DNA of 64,000 nucleotides from Diphasiastrum complanatum (taxonomy: Eukaryota > Streptophyta > Lycopodiopsida > Lycopodiales > Lycopodiaceae). The stretch covers positions 60,853,753 through 60,917,752 of the forward strand of contig CM055099.1 in NCBI GenBank assembly GCA_029204225.1. Direction: 5' to 3'. A program made the position numbers and the translations under genes. Shown here piece by piece: positions 34,159 to 44,655 of the stretch. A model generated the notes under the pieces. It saw only the letters and a program-made list of their open reading frames with translations, was not told the DNA's origin and searched no databases. Positions within the stretch are counted from its first letter, which is position 1, and every line of letters starts with the position of its first letter.

Positions 34159-37100
34159 CACTTCAATATGCTTTCCTCTTGCATGAAAGATGGGATTTGA
34201 AGCAAGGCGTTGGGCTGAAATGTTGTCACACTTGATGATGGGATGATGGGAATATCCTCACAATTGATGCACTTTAGCTCCACAAAAGGTGCTTTTGATC
34301 CATAAAATCTCCTTACTGGTGGTGGTGAGAGCCTTGTATTCAGCTTTAGTTGATTAGAGAGAGATAGTGTCCTGCTTCTTTGAGAGCTAACAGATGACTC
34401 GACCTCCAAAATACATAGAAAATGCACTTGTGGACTTTCCTATCAAGCTTATCACCTACAACATCTGAATCTAAAAAGCCAAGCAAGCAAAGATTATCTC
34501 CTTGATACAAAATTCCATAATCTAGAGTGCTGGAAAGGTACCTAAGCACTCTCTTGGCTAAATTCCAATGATGGATCAGAGGAGATTGCATATATTGACT
34601 CAATCTATTGACACAAAATCTAAGATCAGGTCTAGTAATAGTGAGCCAAATTAAGGAGCCTATGAAATTCCTATAGAGGGTAATGTCCATGAAGGATCTT
34701 TCATCACCATCTATTGGATCCCTTGCATGGTGCTCCATGGGGGTATCTATGCCTTTGCACTTATCCATATTGAATCTTTTAAGAAGTGAGGTAGCATATT
34801 TGTATTGACAAATAAAACTATAAGACGATGTCCTATCTAATTCAAGACCCAAAATATAGTGCAAAGATCCAAGATCTTGCATTTTAAACTCTTTTCCTAG
34901 AGCTAATTTTGTCTCATCGGTGAGTTTAACATTATTTCCACAAAAAATGATGTCATCTACATAAAGTACAAGGATGATAGCATCTCCATCTACAAACTTG
35001 AACTACAAAAATGGATCATACTCACTAAGAGTGAAACCTAGTGAGATAAGTGTTGAGTCAAGAATACCATGATCTTGGAGCTTGCTTGAGACCATACAGG
35101 CTTTTGAAAAGCAAACAAACTTTTTCCTCCTGACCTTGCATGATTAATCCCACAAGTTGGTGCATGTAGATCTCTTCCTCAATATAGCCATTGAGAAAAG
35201 CATTAGTAACATCCATTTGATGAACCAATTGAAATGAGTTGACAAGGCAATCAAGATTCTGATGGTAACCATTTTTGCCATGGGAGCAAAAGTCTCTTCA
35301 TAATCTAGACCCGTCACTTGAGCATATCCCATTGCACAAAGTCTAGTTTTATACTTGTTAATAGAACCATCTTGATTGTACTTGATTCTAAACACCCATT
35401 TGCAACCAATTGTCTTTTTGTTAGGTGGAAGATCAACCAATTCCCAAGTATTATTTGCAATCAAAGCATCAAAGTCCAAACACATTGCCTCATGCCAAAC
35501 CTTTGGTTCTAATGCATCTTTCACACATGAAGGCACATCAAAAGAGATGAAAAGTGCATGAAAAATGTTACCCATCTCGACTTGCTTTCCCTTATCAGGA
35601 TATGTGAGCCTAAGTGGCTCAGCCCTCTCCCTTGAAGATCTTATAGTAGTCTTGGATTGAGAGATCTTCTCGTCAAGCCTCGGCCCTTCTGCATCACATT
35701 CTTGAAAAATTGGTAGCTTCATGGATCCAACATCAACTTGACCACCCTCAGCCTCCTCAAGCTTCAAGAATTTGCCTTCATGGAAAATCACATCTCTACT
35801 CAGCACCATCTTGTTAGTAGAGAGCACAAAAATTCCATAAGCTTTCCTTGATGTAGAGTAGCCTACCATAATCCCTTTGGTGGAGTTGGGATACTCCTAT
35901 GTCCTTACATTTAAGGGAACATGAACAAAACAAATGGATTCAAAGACCCTAAGATGATCAACTTTTGACTTCTTCTTATACAACCATTCAAATGGTGTTT
36001 TGCCTCCAATTGCAAGACTAGGCAATCTATTACACAAATAAATGGCTTAAGTGAGAACCTCATCCCAAAAAGATTTTGGAAGTTGTGCATCCAACCTCAT
36101 GGCTTTTGCACATTCACAAAGATTTCTATTTTTTTCTCTCAGCCACTCCATTTTTTTGAGGTGAGTAGGCACATGTGATCTCCTTCTTGATGCCAAGTTG
36201 CTCACAATACTCTTGAAACTTTGTGGAGAAGTACTCATCTAACCTCAAAGCCTGCTTTTGACGTCAAATTGATTCTCTAAAGAGCTTTGAACTTCAAGAA
36301 AGTGTCAAACACCATAGCTTTTGAAAATAAGAGGTAAATCCAAGTGAATCTAGAGTAGTCATCAATGAAAGAGACAAACATAGTAGCACGGTCATTGCTC
36401 CTAGTTGATGAAAAATGAACATCTGAGTGTAGAAGATGAAAGGGATGAGTAAATGAAGTAGTAGAACTTGGGAATGGAAATTTGTGTGCTTTTGCCAAAG
36501 CATGTGCTTCACAAGCCTTATCATCAATTACCAAAGATTTAGGAAAGCCAATTGCCTTCTCCTCCTTAATCACAATATCAAATTTACAAGTATCAAAAAA
36601 TGTACAATGACTCAAAAAATACTGACTCGAAAATATGTACTGACTCAGAAAATATAGAATTTTTTGAGTTGATCTAGTATCGAGAAATTCTAGAAAATTC
36701 GATCCTGAATTTTTTGATCCTCTACTCAAAAATTCGAGCCTTCTGTTTCTGGTTTTTCAGGATGCTCTTACTGAATGGATTTGAGGCTGAGCAGGGAATT
36801 CCAACACTTTGGACATCACAAACTCGGCCATCAAACCACAAAGGTTAGCTCCATCATTAGTATCCTAGAAGAAGAGTAAATTGACATCATAAGTTATTCT
36901 TCCTTTTCACTCTCCTCTCCCTCATTAGTGAGATTAGCTTGCTTACCAAAAGCCTTTTTCTTCTTGAAGCATTCTGAAGCAAAATGCCCCTTCTTACCAC
37001 AATAGAAACATTTCATCTTGGATTGGTCCTTCTTACCACTTGTTGATGAAGATTGTGATGCATCATCACTCTCCTCCTTGACCTTGTCCATTGCCTTTGC

Positions 37101-37450
37101 CTTTGCCTGGATGATGAGTGTCTTCTCCTCCCCTTCCCTTGCCATGCTTTGCCCCATCCTTGCAAGCATGAGCTCATGTCTACTCTCCTTGGCCACTAGC
37201 ACACCTTGTAGACTTTCCATGGACGATAGCTCCCCTTGAATAGCACAAGGTTGAACAAGGTTAGAGAAATCATCATTAAGACCATTCAATACTATTTGAA
37301 CAAGCTCTGGAAATTTGATGGCATCACCAATGCATGCAAGCTCCCTATTGTAATCCTTCACTCTCAAAACATAATTTCTCTCTCCCTTTTGTTGAAAGCT
37401 TTGGAGGATTTGATTCCTCAAGGTGAGAAGTCTATAAGTATTGACACATT
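34159..37450 (-). pseudogene. Copia gag-pol truncated at both ends, protease replaced
   Basis: From the right on the minus strand: Gag (37478-36894) with the zinc knuckle CFYCGKKGHFASEC; integrase (about 36580-36047) with ACEAHALAKAHK, SDVHFSS and FIDDYSRFTW; INT C-terminus and linker (35869 onward); RT N-terminus (IGCKWVFRIKYN) and FAPMAKM; RT C-terminus 34882-34346 (MQDLGSLHYILGLELD, CKGIDTPMEH); RNase H to 34159, ending abruptly after FHARGKHIEVAL. The protease segment (DSGAS) is missing: about 36590-36840 is AT-rich unrelated sequence. The YVDD motif lies in damaged sequence near 34940-34960. The gag start is lost. No LTRs are attached. Confidence 0.87.
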
Positions 37451-38633
37451 CATCTTGATGCAAGCATTCGTTAGACAATAAGATAGGTATGTTCTATTTT
37501 TCTTTACTTAATTAATTGTCACCAATAAGATAATTACAAGTGTACTTTTATCTACATGTCTTCTTATAGAGCAATGGGCGTTGAGCATGTAAAAAGGCAC
37601 ATTTTTCGGATAAGGTTCGACTGTCCGATCCATTTCCAATATTCATTATTCGTATCTATTCGACAATGGCTCGAGTCGATGTAGTTAAGGTCTTCATCAC
37701 AATTGTCTTTTGATTAAAAATGTCTTTAGTTAAAGATTGTCTTTTAAGTCCATATGTCTAATAGTACAAATATTATGTGTGGATGACCTTCGATACTTCA
37801 TATTCAAATGTTCCCTTGTTAGATTATTTCTTCATTTCCAAGTCTTTTACATTCGATATATGTGTTCGATAGGTAAGTTCGAATGCATTATGTTGTTATT
37901 CGCAAAAAATGACTGGGTCTTTGCTACTACTTTCAAGGCCACAGAAATCACAACTAGGATGTTGAAGCAAATAAACACAGAGAGAACGGATGGTGGATCA
38001 AACCTCTAGAATGTATCTAGCTCCCAAGCAATGGACCACTACCAATAACTCAAGATGTGAGAGAGATGTCAATCTAAAAACATGTAGCTACTAATTAGAA
38101 GTCAAGCTTTTCTCCTAAAGATGCCTATGGGTATACTTATACACTCCAAGGCTTTACCCCAACTACGAGTGATTTGGGACACCACATTAGGATACATCAA
38201 CAAACTACTAAAATATCTAAAACTGACCAATGAGTCGGCTATTAGTTCCATATAAGCACATGCCTCAAACTATCTCATATCACAACTAGGCAACAGAAAA
38301 TTGTTCATCATGACCATGTACGACTTGCTTGACAAAGGCACCGTTGAGGCATGAGAGGCATTGAAAGCTTGATCTACATTGGAGTCCCCTATAAGCTAAA
38401 TAGATTTCTACATTATTTTGACCACGTTTAAAATATTAATCAATTGACTAGATGTTCATGATGTCAGGAATGCCTAGAATTTCAAGATCAATCATGACCA
38501 TCATGTTATGTCCACGTCCTGAACATAGGATTCAATATAGTCCTACACTTGGATACCCCGTACTCCAGTGAATCAAGCTTATTAGTTATGCCATGTCATA
38601 CTAGATGTCACCTGCAAGTAATTAATAACCTCG
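37451..38633. other. No gene recognised
   Basis: About 1.2 kb of AT-rich sequence with only short open frames. No similarity to the element families in the window was seen, except that it ends at the start of a solo LTR. Confidence 0.5.
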
Positions 38634-39217
38634 TGAGGCCCAGGCACACTAATTGGAGTTAGTACAAGTTTAGGGACTATATATGCATTGAAGAGTATCA
38701 ATAGCAATTCTATGAATAGAGGATCCATGCATGGTGAGATTATTCACATATGTGCACGATTAATCTTGTATGAATCTATTGTGTATTCCTGGTTGCTAGG
38801 GTAATTTGATGCACTTAACCTAGTCAGTGAACATAGACATATGATCAAGCATTGTTGAGACAAATACTTGCAAAGTCAACGAATCTTTTAGTGGAAGATT
38901 TATGGGTTAACTTATAAATGATTTAGATAAGGATCTAAATGTGGTGTTATACTAGTATAACTGAATTCTGCACCTATACATTTGAGATTTCTGATGAATC
39001 TATAAGGAGGCCAAACTCGCCCTACTACACCATGATTGGGTTGATTCATTGCCAGGATCTCTCTCTACTCTCATGCTTCCTATTCCTTGGCTTGGGGGTG
39101 AAGCTTTTAGAGATTGATTGGTTGCTTCTACTTGGTTGGGTGGTTTTTCCAACAGTGTGTTCTCTATTGTTTTGTCTTGTAAGCAGAATCTTGAGGAGGC
39201 GACTCTTACACATCACA
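38634..39217 (+). repeat. Solo LTR of family B
   Basis: Starts TGAGGCCCAGGCACAC (compare TGAGGACCGAGACACA at 18354). From about 39000 on it matches the reverse complement of 27589-27830 (CTCGCCCT, GATTGATTGGT, TTGGTTGGGTGG, GTAAGCAGAATCTTGAGGAG). No primer-binding site follows. Boundaries are approximate, and the middle (38716-38990) has no counterpart in the other copies. Confidence 0.65.
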
Positions 39218-39545
39218 TATGTGAATGATCTCAAAATCAATCAGAATGATTACATGTGCAAGGAAAGCTTTGAATGTCTATTGGGTGTTGGTTGATGAGA
39301 AGTTACACTAACTTAGACATACATTGTTGTGAACAAAAAAAACAAGCCTTTCTATCTTGGCAAAAGGTATGCATATGCGATAAAGGAAGAGTTTTATTCA
39401 CATGTTTACTTCATAATGCTTTCACCTAAACAGCTTGTTATCATTGGTTGTGAATACCCATATTTCATTATTAAGTTTACCAATATTCTTTTATATTGTT
39501 TTGGGCCTTCACCCATGAAATTTGGTTTTGTGATAGAGAGAATGC

Positions 39546-39742
39546 CACATGAACAAGCCAATTCTTGGTTGTGCAGCCAGGAACTGATGTCGAAAATTGG
39601 CTTTTGCCCACATGGGGCAAATTTGTGTGCCAATTCCTAGTTGTGGAAGGAACTACTTTTTTAGCCAGCCAGGAACTGGCTGGCTGAGGCACCTAGTTCC
39701 TGGCTGCACAACCAGGACTTGGCTCAAAATAAGCTCATGTGG
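39546..39742. repeat. Foldback (inverted repeat) about 197 bp
   Basis: Left arm CACATGAACAAGCCAATTC then TTGGTTGTGCAGCCAGGAAC (39546-39585). The right arm is its complement, GTTCCTGGCTGCACAACCA within 39694-39742, ending CTCATGTG. A central near-palindrome AGCCAGCCAGGAACTGGCTG lies near 39663. It looks like a small foldback element (MITE-like). No target duplication was confirmed. Confidence 0.75.
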
Positions 39743-40028
39743 GCACGCTAAGAGAGGCACAAATACCTTTCATAGCACATGTACCTTTAGTTAGTGAAGT
39801 TCTATTCAACATGTGTCACAAGTTTAGTTAAAATCAACACTTTAATCAGGGCCACATAAAAAAAGGCACAACATTAATAGACTTTCATTTGCCTTTGGGC
39901 CTTTGCTTTTAGGCTTGGAATAGGTCATGGTGGTCCAGAAATAGAGATTGGGCGCGCTTCGTTCTTTCGGAGCCATGGGCATTCAGAGGGTGGCTCAAAG
40001 TGCCCTTAGCATAGGGATTGACATTCTA

Positions 40029-40199
40029 TGGCTCTTAGGGCGTCTTTCCAAGATAAAGGACTAAAATCTGAAAAACAGGTGTCATTCAACCAATTTTTCT
40101 TGGCATGGGGTGTGGCTCTTAGGGCGTCTTTCCATGTGGCCTATTCACCCATGATAAAGGACTAAAATCTGAAAAACAGGTGTCATTCAACCAATTTTT
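40029..40199. repeat. Tandem partial duplication upstream of the HEXIM-like gene
   Basis: TGGCTCTTAGGGCGTCTTTC occurs at about 40029 and 40111, and GATAAAGGACTAAAATCTG plus its next 27 bases occurs at about 40053 and 40152. The unit is about 83-98 bp. It lies roughly 300 bp upstream of the probable promoter. Confidence 0.85.
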
Positions 40200-40361
40200 A
40201 GGTGCGGGAGAGACCGGGTCAAATGCGTGACAATTTAAAGACGGCCTTAGCCCTTGTGGGGAAAGTGGGGGCGGGGTAACTTTGTGTGTGTGCTTGTGTG
40301 TGAGAGGGCAAAGGAGCTCATATGAAGGAAGGTCCATTGTCCATTCCGTCTTACATCATTA

Positions 40362-41312
40362 TGACGCGCATGTATCCGTGACGTACGCGTGCCAAGAGTG
40401 GACGGTCCCGATACCTTCACCAGCTGATAACCCTAGAAGGAACCGCTTCTTCTAGACGCGTCCTCTCAGATCCCTCTCTCTGTCGTATTTCTCAAGCTTT
40501 TCTGTTAACGAGAGCTCACCTTTCGCTCAATAAAACCAAGATTTCTGCTCCGAATGCTCGATTCATCTCTTACATCTGCTTTTCTGCTTTAAGAATCATC
40601 AATACCGCTTTTTCTGCTTCCAGAATCATCTTTTAGATCTGCTTTTCTGCTTCAGAAATCTCTCAGATCTTCCTCTCTGCTTTGAAAGATTATCTGTCCG
40701 ATCTTTGTTTAGATCCTTGTCAATTGTAAGATTGAAGTTGTTGTCAGTGTTGGCAGGTTATAGGCTCAGCGCTTCGTCTTAGGTGCGCACATCCTCGCTT
40801 GTCGGCCATCGCTGCCTTCGAATATAAGCAGTCTGGTGTGGTTTCTTTGCTTTTTCTTTCATGTATTGCAATCTCAATATTTTCCTTGGATCGTTGGAAG
40901 CCGATTATATCGTGAAGGTTTGTCTAGGTTTATAAAGATCCGCTCCTACACCACTCTAGTTTAGTGAACTCCTCTGCGGGAGGCGCAAAAAGGCGTGTGC
41001 CCCCCCTTGCAAAAGAGCGAACTTCTTTGTCGTGGTTTGGTTTTTAATATCCAAGTAGGCGTTCGAATCTAATTGTGATCTAGTGAGCAGCTTCAGGATA
41101 AATCTAAGACTGGTATATCTTTTTGGAATAGCAGGTGCTTTGGAACACTTACACACTTAATGGTTTGGTAGGTCGCGAATTCCTGTTTTGAGAAGGACTA
41201 CAATAAATACCAGTCAAGGAAGGAAGTCTTTCTGTTTTTAAAACCTGTTAGATTGAGATTTTTTTTGTCACTTTAAAAGACCAGACTTAAGACAAGTCGG
41301 AAGCTGTGTACC
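40362..41312 (+). promoter_or_regulatory. Promoter and long 5' leader of the HEXIM-like gene
   Basis: A GC-rich patch GTGACGTACGCGTGCC (40378-40393) with ACGT and CGCG cores precedes a pyrimidine-rich stretch (TCCCTCTCTCTGTCG, 40471-40485) typical of plant transcription starts. About 800 bases of leader follow, with three loose copies of a TTTTCTGCTT..AGAATCATC unit (40577-40660). No open frame of size lies before the ATG. One or more leader introns are likely but I could not fix their borders. Confidence 0.45.
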
Positions 41313-42137
41313 ATGGTTTATAACAGTGGAGATAGGGGCATGTTTTTGCCCAAAGGAAAGGGGGGTTTTTTGCCGCCTAAGCCTGTAGTCAACTGGAAGA
41401 ACAAGAAAACTGAACAACGAAACAAAAACAGGCGAAAACAAACCTTAAACTTTTCTCAGAATCAGGGCATGTATGAGCCTCCAAGGTTGAATGAATTACG
41501 ACGTCAGAACAGGTTAAAGACGCGCAAATTTTTTAGCGTAAAACGCCGCGCACCCCATGCCCCCAGAAATACTACGTCCTTCATTATTCGAGCCAAGAAA
41601 GAGGGAGGCATAGCCTCACTAGTGTCCCCCATTCCTGCTACCCCTGCCATTCTTACAACCCCTGCCATGTCTCCTGCTCCAAGATACAGGGAGGGTCTGG
41701 TTGATGAAGTAAATAAAGAATGGGGAGTAGATGGATATGGTTCAATGAATGGGCTTATTCGTCTACGTCAACAAGGTGAATACACAAGAGATGACTCAGA
41801 GTCTGATAGTGACATGGACCAGGATCCCCAGTCTGTTCAGCAACTAGAGCAACGCTTAGATCAAGACGTTAGTCGATTTGAAATGATTTATCCATCCAAC
41901 AGTGTGCCTCATGCCCCTTCCAAACTAATTGAAACTGTTATGGACGATCAAGAACATCATATTGCACATCTAGAAGAAGAGAATCTTACGCTTAAAGAAA
42001 GACTGTACGTAATGGAACAGGAATTGGAGGAGTTGCGCCGGCGTATACAGTTGAAGGAAAATGGAGGTTTGTCAGAAGAACAAGCTGAAGTATGTTCGGA
42101 TCAAAGCGTTGGAGATGTATCATGTGCTCAAAAATAA
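41313..42137 (+). CDS. HEXIM-like candidate: basic, NTT-S-F motif, acidic, coiled coil
   Basis: Single-exon frame of 274 residues starting in good context (ACCATGG). In order: Gly/Lys-rich N-terminus; basic patch 29-43 (KNKKTEQRNKNRRKQ); second basic patch 63-79; motif APRNTTSFIIRAKK at 83-96; a Pro/Thr-rich stretch 102-124; VNKEWGVDGYGSMNGLIRLR 133-152, which looks strongly conserved in character; acidic 159-171 (DDSESDSDMDQD); then a heptad-rich coiled coil about 211-250. Animal HEXIM1/2 have the same order: basic RNA-binding motif, PYNTTQFLM motif, acidic block, C-terminal coiled coil that dimerises and binds cyclin T; they inhibit P-TEFb when bound to 7SK RNA. Homology is my inference from motif and order. 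Alternative: an unrelated plant nuclear coiled-coil protein. It is the only clearly intact non-transposon gene complete in the window. Confidence 0.85.
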   Translation: MVYNSGDRGMFLPKGKGGFLPPKPVVNWKNKKTEQRNKNRRKQTLNFSQNQGMYEPPRLNELRRQNRLKTRKFFSVKRRAPHAPRNTTSFIIRAKKEGGIASLVSPIPATPAILTTPAMSPAPRYREGLVDEVNKEWGVDGYGSMNGLIRLRQQGEYTRDDSESDSDMDQDPQSVQQLEQRLDQDVSRFEMIYPSNSVPHAPSKLIETVMDDQEHHIAHLEEENLTLKERLYVMEQELEELRRRIQLKENGGLSEEQAEVCSDQSVGDVSCAQK

Positions 42138-42332
42138 TCAAAATCGTTTTGATTACTAAAACTGGAAATCCTCATGGTTAGGTTCTAGCTATGGATCAGA
42201 TCTTGGGGTATTGAGAAGATGGCGGTTTGCTAGCAACCGCTTAGTTTAACTCTTCAACTTTGCATGTTTCTGAGGCCTAACTACTCTGTGCCTTGTAGCG
42301 ATCTTTCTTAATCATTTTGTACAAACTTCATG

Positions 42333-42430
42333 AAATACCTGAAGCATGAATAGATGCTGTGTCACATCAGATGGGTGTTGTAAAAACTTTATAAATACCT
42401 GAAGCATGAATAGAAGATATGTTTCATCAG
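42333..42430 (+). repeat. Tandem duplication in the 3' flank of the HEXIM-like gene
   Basis: AAATACCTGAAGCATGAATA occurs at about 42334 and 42393, with the following ~18 bases also similar. The unit is about 59 bp and probably lies in the 3' UTR. Confidence 0.85.
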
Positions 42431-43452
42431 TTTGGAAGATATTGTTCAAATTCCATTGTTTCAAGGAAATTTTTGCTATTTGAAAGTCACCCTTCATTTC
42501 ACCCAGAATGCTAGATACTTTCATTCATCTCAATACAACAAATTATTGTTCTGTGTGGTTCAGTAGTTTGTGGAGTTGAGGTTTTTTTTTAGTCATGCAC
42601 ATGAAAGTGATTATCATTGCTTGCTATGTGTTATTTCGATATATGATACTTGCTGCTGTTCTTTTCATAGAAATTCGTGTCCTTGTGCTCCTTCTGGAGG
42701 TTTTTTCTCTGTTGTACGTCTCCACTCGTGTGGCAGATTGGAGTCAAACCCCTGACCTCATGGGGAGGAACAAAAGTCCTAACCAACTCAGTGCCCATTG
42801 GAGAACTATGGAGAGGTTTATTGAGTGCGTGCAATTCAATTACATAAGCTTGGTTTTCTATATTTTTCATATTGAGATGTCTTGATATGTAGTCAATACA
42901 CTATTTTTAATGGATTTGTCAAACTAGACATTTTCTTTCTTTGGACCTCTTTGTCTTACGGGAAATGCAATTTGATCATCTTGCTTTATAGTCTTATGCC
43001 ATATTAGCATGCTTGCAATTGAAGTCTGAGACCTTTTTGTAAGTTGCAACTCATTTGGTTCATGCTAGTTCTTTCTTCCATCTTTAGTGGTTGTGCCCTG
43101 CCCATCAGTTACACTTTCTGATTTTGTAAGGTACGAGCTGAAATGATAATATGCAATATTTCAAAAAATTTCTACAAGAAACTTGGGACCTGAATAGTTT
43201 CGCTTTTTGTTTTTTTAGTGCTATGCCTTTGTTATGCATCACCTCTGGTGTTCAATTAATGTATGCAAGCCAATGTTCATTACTCTTGCATGCCCTTGCA
43301 GCATACTGCGATATATATAATAGACTTTCATGGTTCAAGGCTGAGTGTGGATTTATATTTTTTGGGGTACTGTCCTATTTAGAGTTTGGCAGGTCGAGAT
43401 GCATTTTACAGGTCAATCTGATTACTGGTCAACATCAGCTATTATGTGATGT

Positions 43453-44235
43453 CAGGTTAAATTGTGCAGTCTTTGTTGGATAGCTGAAGCTCTAGTAAGC
43501 CACAACAGGGTTCGTAAGGGGGGAATGAGATTCAACTCATTGCTTTTATGCCTTTTATTGTTCTTTATAAAGGATGAATGTAGTTTGCAAATGTTCTATT
43601 TTCCTTGACAAGTTTTTAACTCAATAAAGTGTTTATTTGTCGTGTAGTGCAGGTTATGAAGAGATGGCACATAGTTGATCAAAGGAGATCAATGAAATTT
43701 CTTACATGTTTATTTTATTGAGTTTGTAAAAGTATTCTTATGGCATTTTTGCGAACATGTAATCTTTCTATAATCTTATGCTTAAAATGATGTATTTGAA
43801 TGATTGGAGTTTTCATATCACTTCTTTATGAGCATTTACATCATTTTGTTGTTGATTAGAGTTTTCATATGAAAGGGAAGCGCCTATATTAATGAGGTTC
43901 TTGCAGACTTGTGTCAATTTCAATGATCATCAGGGTATATTGTATTTCTGCTAAATTGTGCGTCTTTCTTGGGTTGCTAAAGCTTAAGTAAGCTACTACA
44001 GGGTTCGTAAGGGTGAAATCAAATTCAACTCATTGCTTTTATGCCTTTTATTGTCCTTTGTGAAGGTCGAATGTGGTTTGCAGATTTTCTATTTTCTACA
44101 ACAATTTATTACTTAAATGAAGCGTTTATTTGTCCTGTGATGCACGTTATGAAGAGACTTTGAACATAGTAGATCAAGGGAGATACAATGAAATTCCTTA
44201 TATGCTTATGTTGTTGAGTTTGTAGAATTACTCTT
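43453..44235. repeat. Direct duplication, two ~280-bp copies 500 bp apart
   Basis: AAATTGTGC, ACAGGGTTCGTAAGG, TTCAACTCATTGCTTTTATG and the TTATGAAGAGA block recur in the same order at 43455-43735 and 43955-44230. The copies differ by many substitutions, so the duplication is old. No coding frame is conserved. Confidence 0.82.
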
Positions 44236-44428
44236 ATGGCCACATGATTTTTTGATAATGATGTTTTTGAATGAAATTGATAATGATAGATATCTTTATG
44301 TCACTTTAGTAGACATGCAAATTCTTAATGAATTTTCGTCCAAGTAAAGGCCAGCTGTATGTTCTTACTTGCATATCTTGAGAGGGTGTGCATGCCCCTA
44401 TAGCTAATCTGACATTTCACTAATCAAA

Positions 44429-44580
44429 TATAACATCTCTTACTCAAATGTCATGTTTGCAAGGTTCTTGTTGATATTTCAAATATAACATCTTTTATTG
44501 GATGTCATGTTTGTAAGGTTATTGTTGATATTTTAAATATAACATCTCTTACTGGATGTCATGTTTGTAAGGTTCTTATT
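44429..44580. repeat. Three-copy ~57-bp tandem repeat
   Basis: TATAACATCT..TTA, GGATGTCATGTTTG and AAGGTTCTTGTTGATATT recur three times in a row with slight changes. Confidence 0.82.
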
Positions 44581-44617
44581 GTTTCGTGATGATTTTATGG
44601 CTCCCTCTTTATTTTTA

Positions 44618-44622
<5 letters not shown>

Positions 44623-44652
<30 letters not shown>
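44623..44652. repeat. (TA)15 microsatellite
   Basis: Uninterrupted TA run. Confidence 0.97.

Positions 44653-44655
<3 letters not shown>

Noticed and set aside
38980-39020. CTGATGA box suggesting a hammerhead ribozyme in the family B LTR
   Set aside because: The required GAAA box and flanking stems are not present, and the word is not kept in the 27589-27960 copy.
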